A DNA stretch of 40,356 bases, taken from NCBI RefSeq assembly GCF_946221515.1, contig NZ_CAMJVK010000007.1, forward strand, positions 1 through 40,356, read 5' to 3'. The position numbers and the translations under genes are program-made. A model generated the notes under the pieces. It saw only the letters and a program-made list of their open reading frames with translations, did not search any database and had not been told where the DNA came from. How positions within the stretch are numbered: position 1 is the stretch's first letter; the number at the start of each line of letters is the position of its first letter. Shown piece by piece: positions 39,725-40,356 of the stretch. Source of the stretch: an uncultured Fenollaria sp. (GTDB taxonomy: Bacteria > Bacillota > Clostridia > Tissierellales > Peptoniphilaceae).

Positions 39725-40294
39725 TTAAATTCCAAAACTTTTTGGAGATATTTCTATGCCTAGCATTTTTGCAAATTGTAACCCAAACTTTACAAAATTA
39801 TAAGATACTGAAGTGATAATTTTATCTTCTAAAATATAACCCTCCTCAATTGGATTTTCTATACATTCATCCCAATCTTTCATTAGAGTTAAATCAGATT
39901 CCAAAAATCCTTCTTCTAAGAGTTCTTCCTTGTTTACACCTGCCATAAATGGCTTACCATTAAGAATTCCTGCTTTTAGTAGCAAAACTGGAGCAATTGA
40001 TATGGCACCTATTACTTTATTACTAAATTTTTTTATAAATTCTATAATTTCTGAATCTTTGATTGCAGATTCTATATCTACTGCTCCTGGTAGTAATAAG
40101 CTGTCATATTCATTAATATCTAATTCAAATATGGTTTTATCAGGTACGATTTTCAGTCTTTCTTCACTTAATATAACTTCTTTACTCTTTGCAAACACAT
40201 CAATTTCTTTATTTTTAAGTGCCAAAATTTCAAGAGCAACACTAATTTCAAAATGACAAAAAGACTCATAAAGTAACACAGCAGTTTTTTTCAT
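39725..40294 (-). CDS. DJ-1/PfpI-family protein with the nucleophile cysteine replaced by serine
   Basis: A 189-residue protein of the class I glutamine-amidotransferase-like fold: KKTAVLLYESFCHFEISVALEIL at the start, DSLLLPGAVDIE (60s-70s), and the nucleophile elbow NKVIGAISIAPVLLLKAG (93-109). In DJ-1, YajL and PfpI the elbow is A-I-C-x-x-P; here the position is S99 (codon TCA), so the usual cysteine is absent. The conserved acidic residue of the N-terminal motif (E16) is present. Family roles include protease, chaperone and glyoxalase III/deglycase activities, all normally cysteine-dependent, so this copy may act differently. AGGAGG precedes ATG 40294. From 40295 to the window end I see no gene. 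Confidence 0.88.
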   Translation of the reverse strand: MKKTAVLLYESFCHFEISVALEILALKNKEIDVFAKSKEVILSEERLKIVPDKTIFELDINEYDSLLLPGAVDIESAIKDSEIIEFIKKFSNKVIGAISIAPVLLLKAGILNGKPFMAGVNKEELLEEGFLESDLTLMKDWDECIENPIEEGYILEDKIITSVSYNFVKFGLQFAKMLGIEISPKSFGI

Positions 40295-40356
40295 AATTCT
40301 ACCTCCTATTATTCCTTAAGTAAATAAATAAAAGATTCTAGATAAATTGATTAATA

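Overview
The window looks like chromosomal DNA of an AT-rich, anaerobic Gram-positive bacterium. I infer a member of the Peptoniphilaceae/Tissierellia type (anaerobic cocci and relatives). The reasons are strong AGGAGG-type ribosome sites, near-consensus TTGACA/TATAAT promoters, a B12-dependent (class II) ribonucleotide reductase as the RNR present, SpoVG, MurC, lipoproteins with Gram-positive lipoboxes, and the start of an arginine deiminase gene. No tRNA, rRNA, CRISPR array or classical transposase is visible.

Layout. 1-41: first codons of arcA (minus). 279-3039: a thiol-redox operon (thioredoxin-fold lipoprotein, a 46-residue CXXC membrane protein, a polyferredoxin-like membrane protein) followed by a MarR regulator with a perfect promoter. 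3100-3297: an 18-bp tandem array. 3362-6545: a heterodimeric ABC exporter, flanked by a 50-bp direct repeat that carries a terminator. 6767-8896: class II ribonucleotide reductase. 8949-9735: no gene, but several long hairpin elements; then a 38-residue membrane protein. 9967-12307: ATP-NAD kinase-like protein and dihydroorotase. 12400-14591: M18 aminopeptidase and a LACC1/YfiH-type protein. 14786-16057: an AAA/DUF4143 ATPase bracketed by 23-bp repeats. 16236-19620: MATE transporter, SpoVG and divergent MurC. 19621-20354: no gene, but 18-bp arrays around a second long hairpin element. 20381-21775: sodium:alanine symporter. 21852-29923: a lipoprotein, a second DUF4143 ATPase bracketed by 41-bp palindromes, a GNAT enzyme, an amidohydrolase, a DNA-deoxyinosine glycosylase, a large ABC/FtsX protein and a metallophosphoesterase. 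29943-31058: three small proteins. 31101-35245: a Sau3AI-type (GATC) restriction-modification pair plus an FRG-domain protein, visibly AT-rich and probably acquired. 35373-40294: a ParB-like protein, small lipoprotein, DUF1638 protein, GNAT, VanZ, nucleoside phosphorylase, a small membrane protein and a DJ-1-like protein lacking the usual cysteine.

How parts may work together. The redox trio could pass electrons from membrane Fe-S clusters to an extracytoplasmic thioredoxin domain, perhaps under the adjacent MarR protein. The Sau3AI pair and FRG protein form a probable phage-defence island. The most unusual content is non-coding. Two ATPase paralogues each sit inside their own private repeat family. 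Two long intergenic palindromes share an almost identical 23-nt loop while their arms differ but remain paired. Several short-period arrays share a GATTTT-like core. These are the best candidates for something undescribed.
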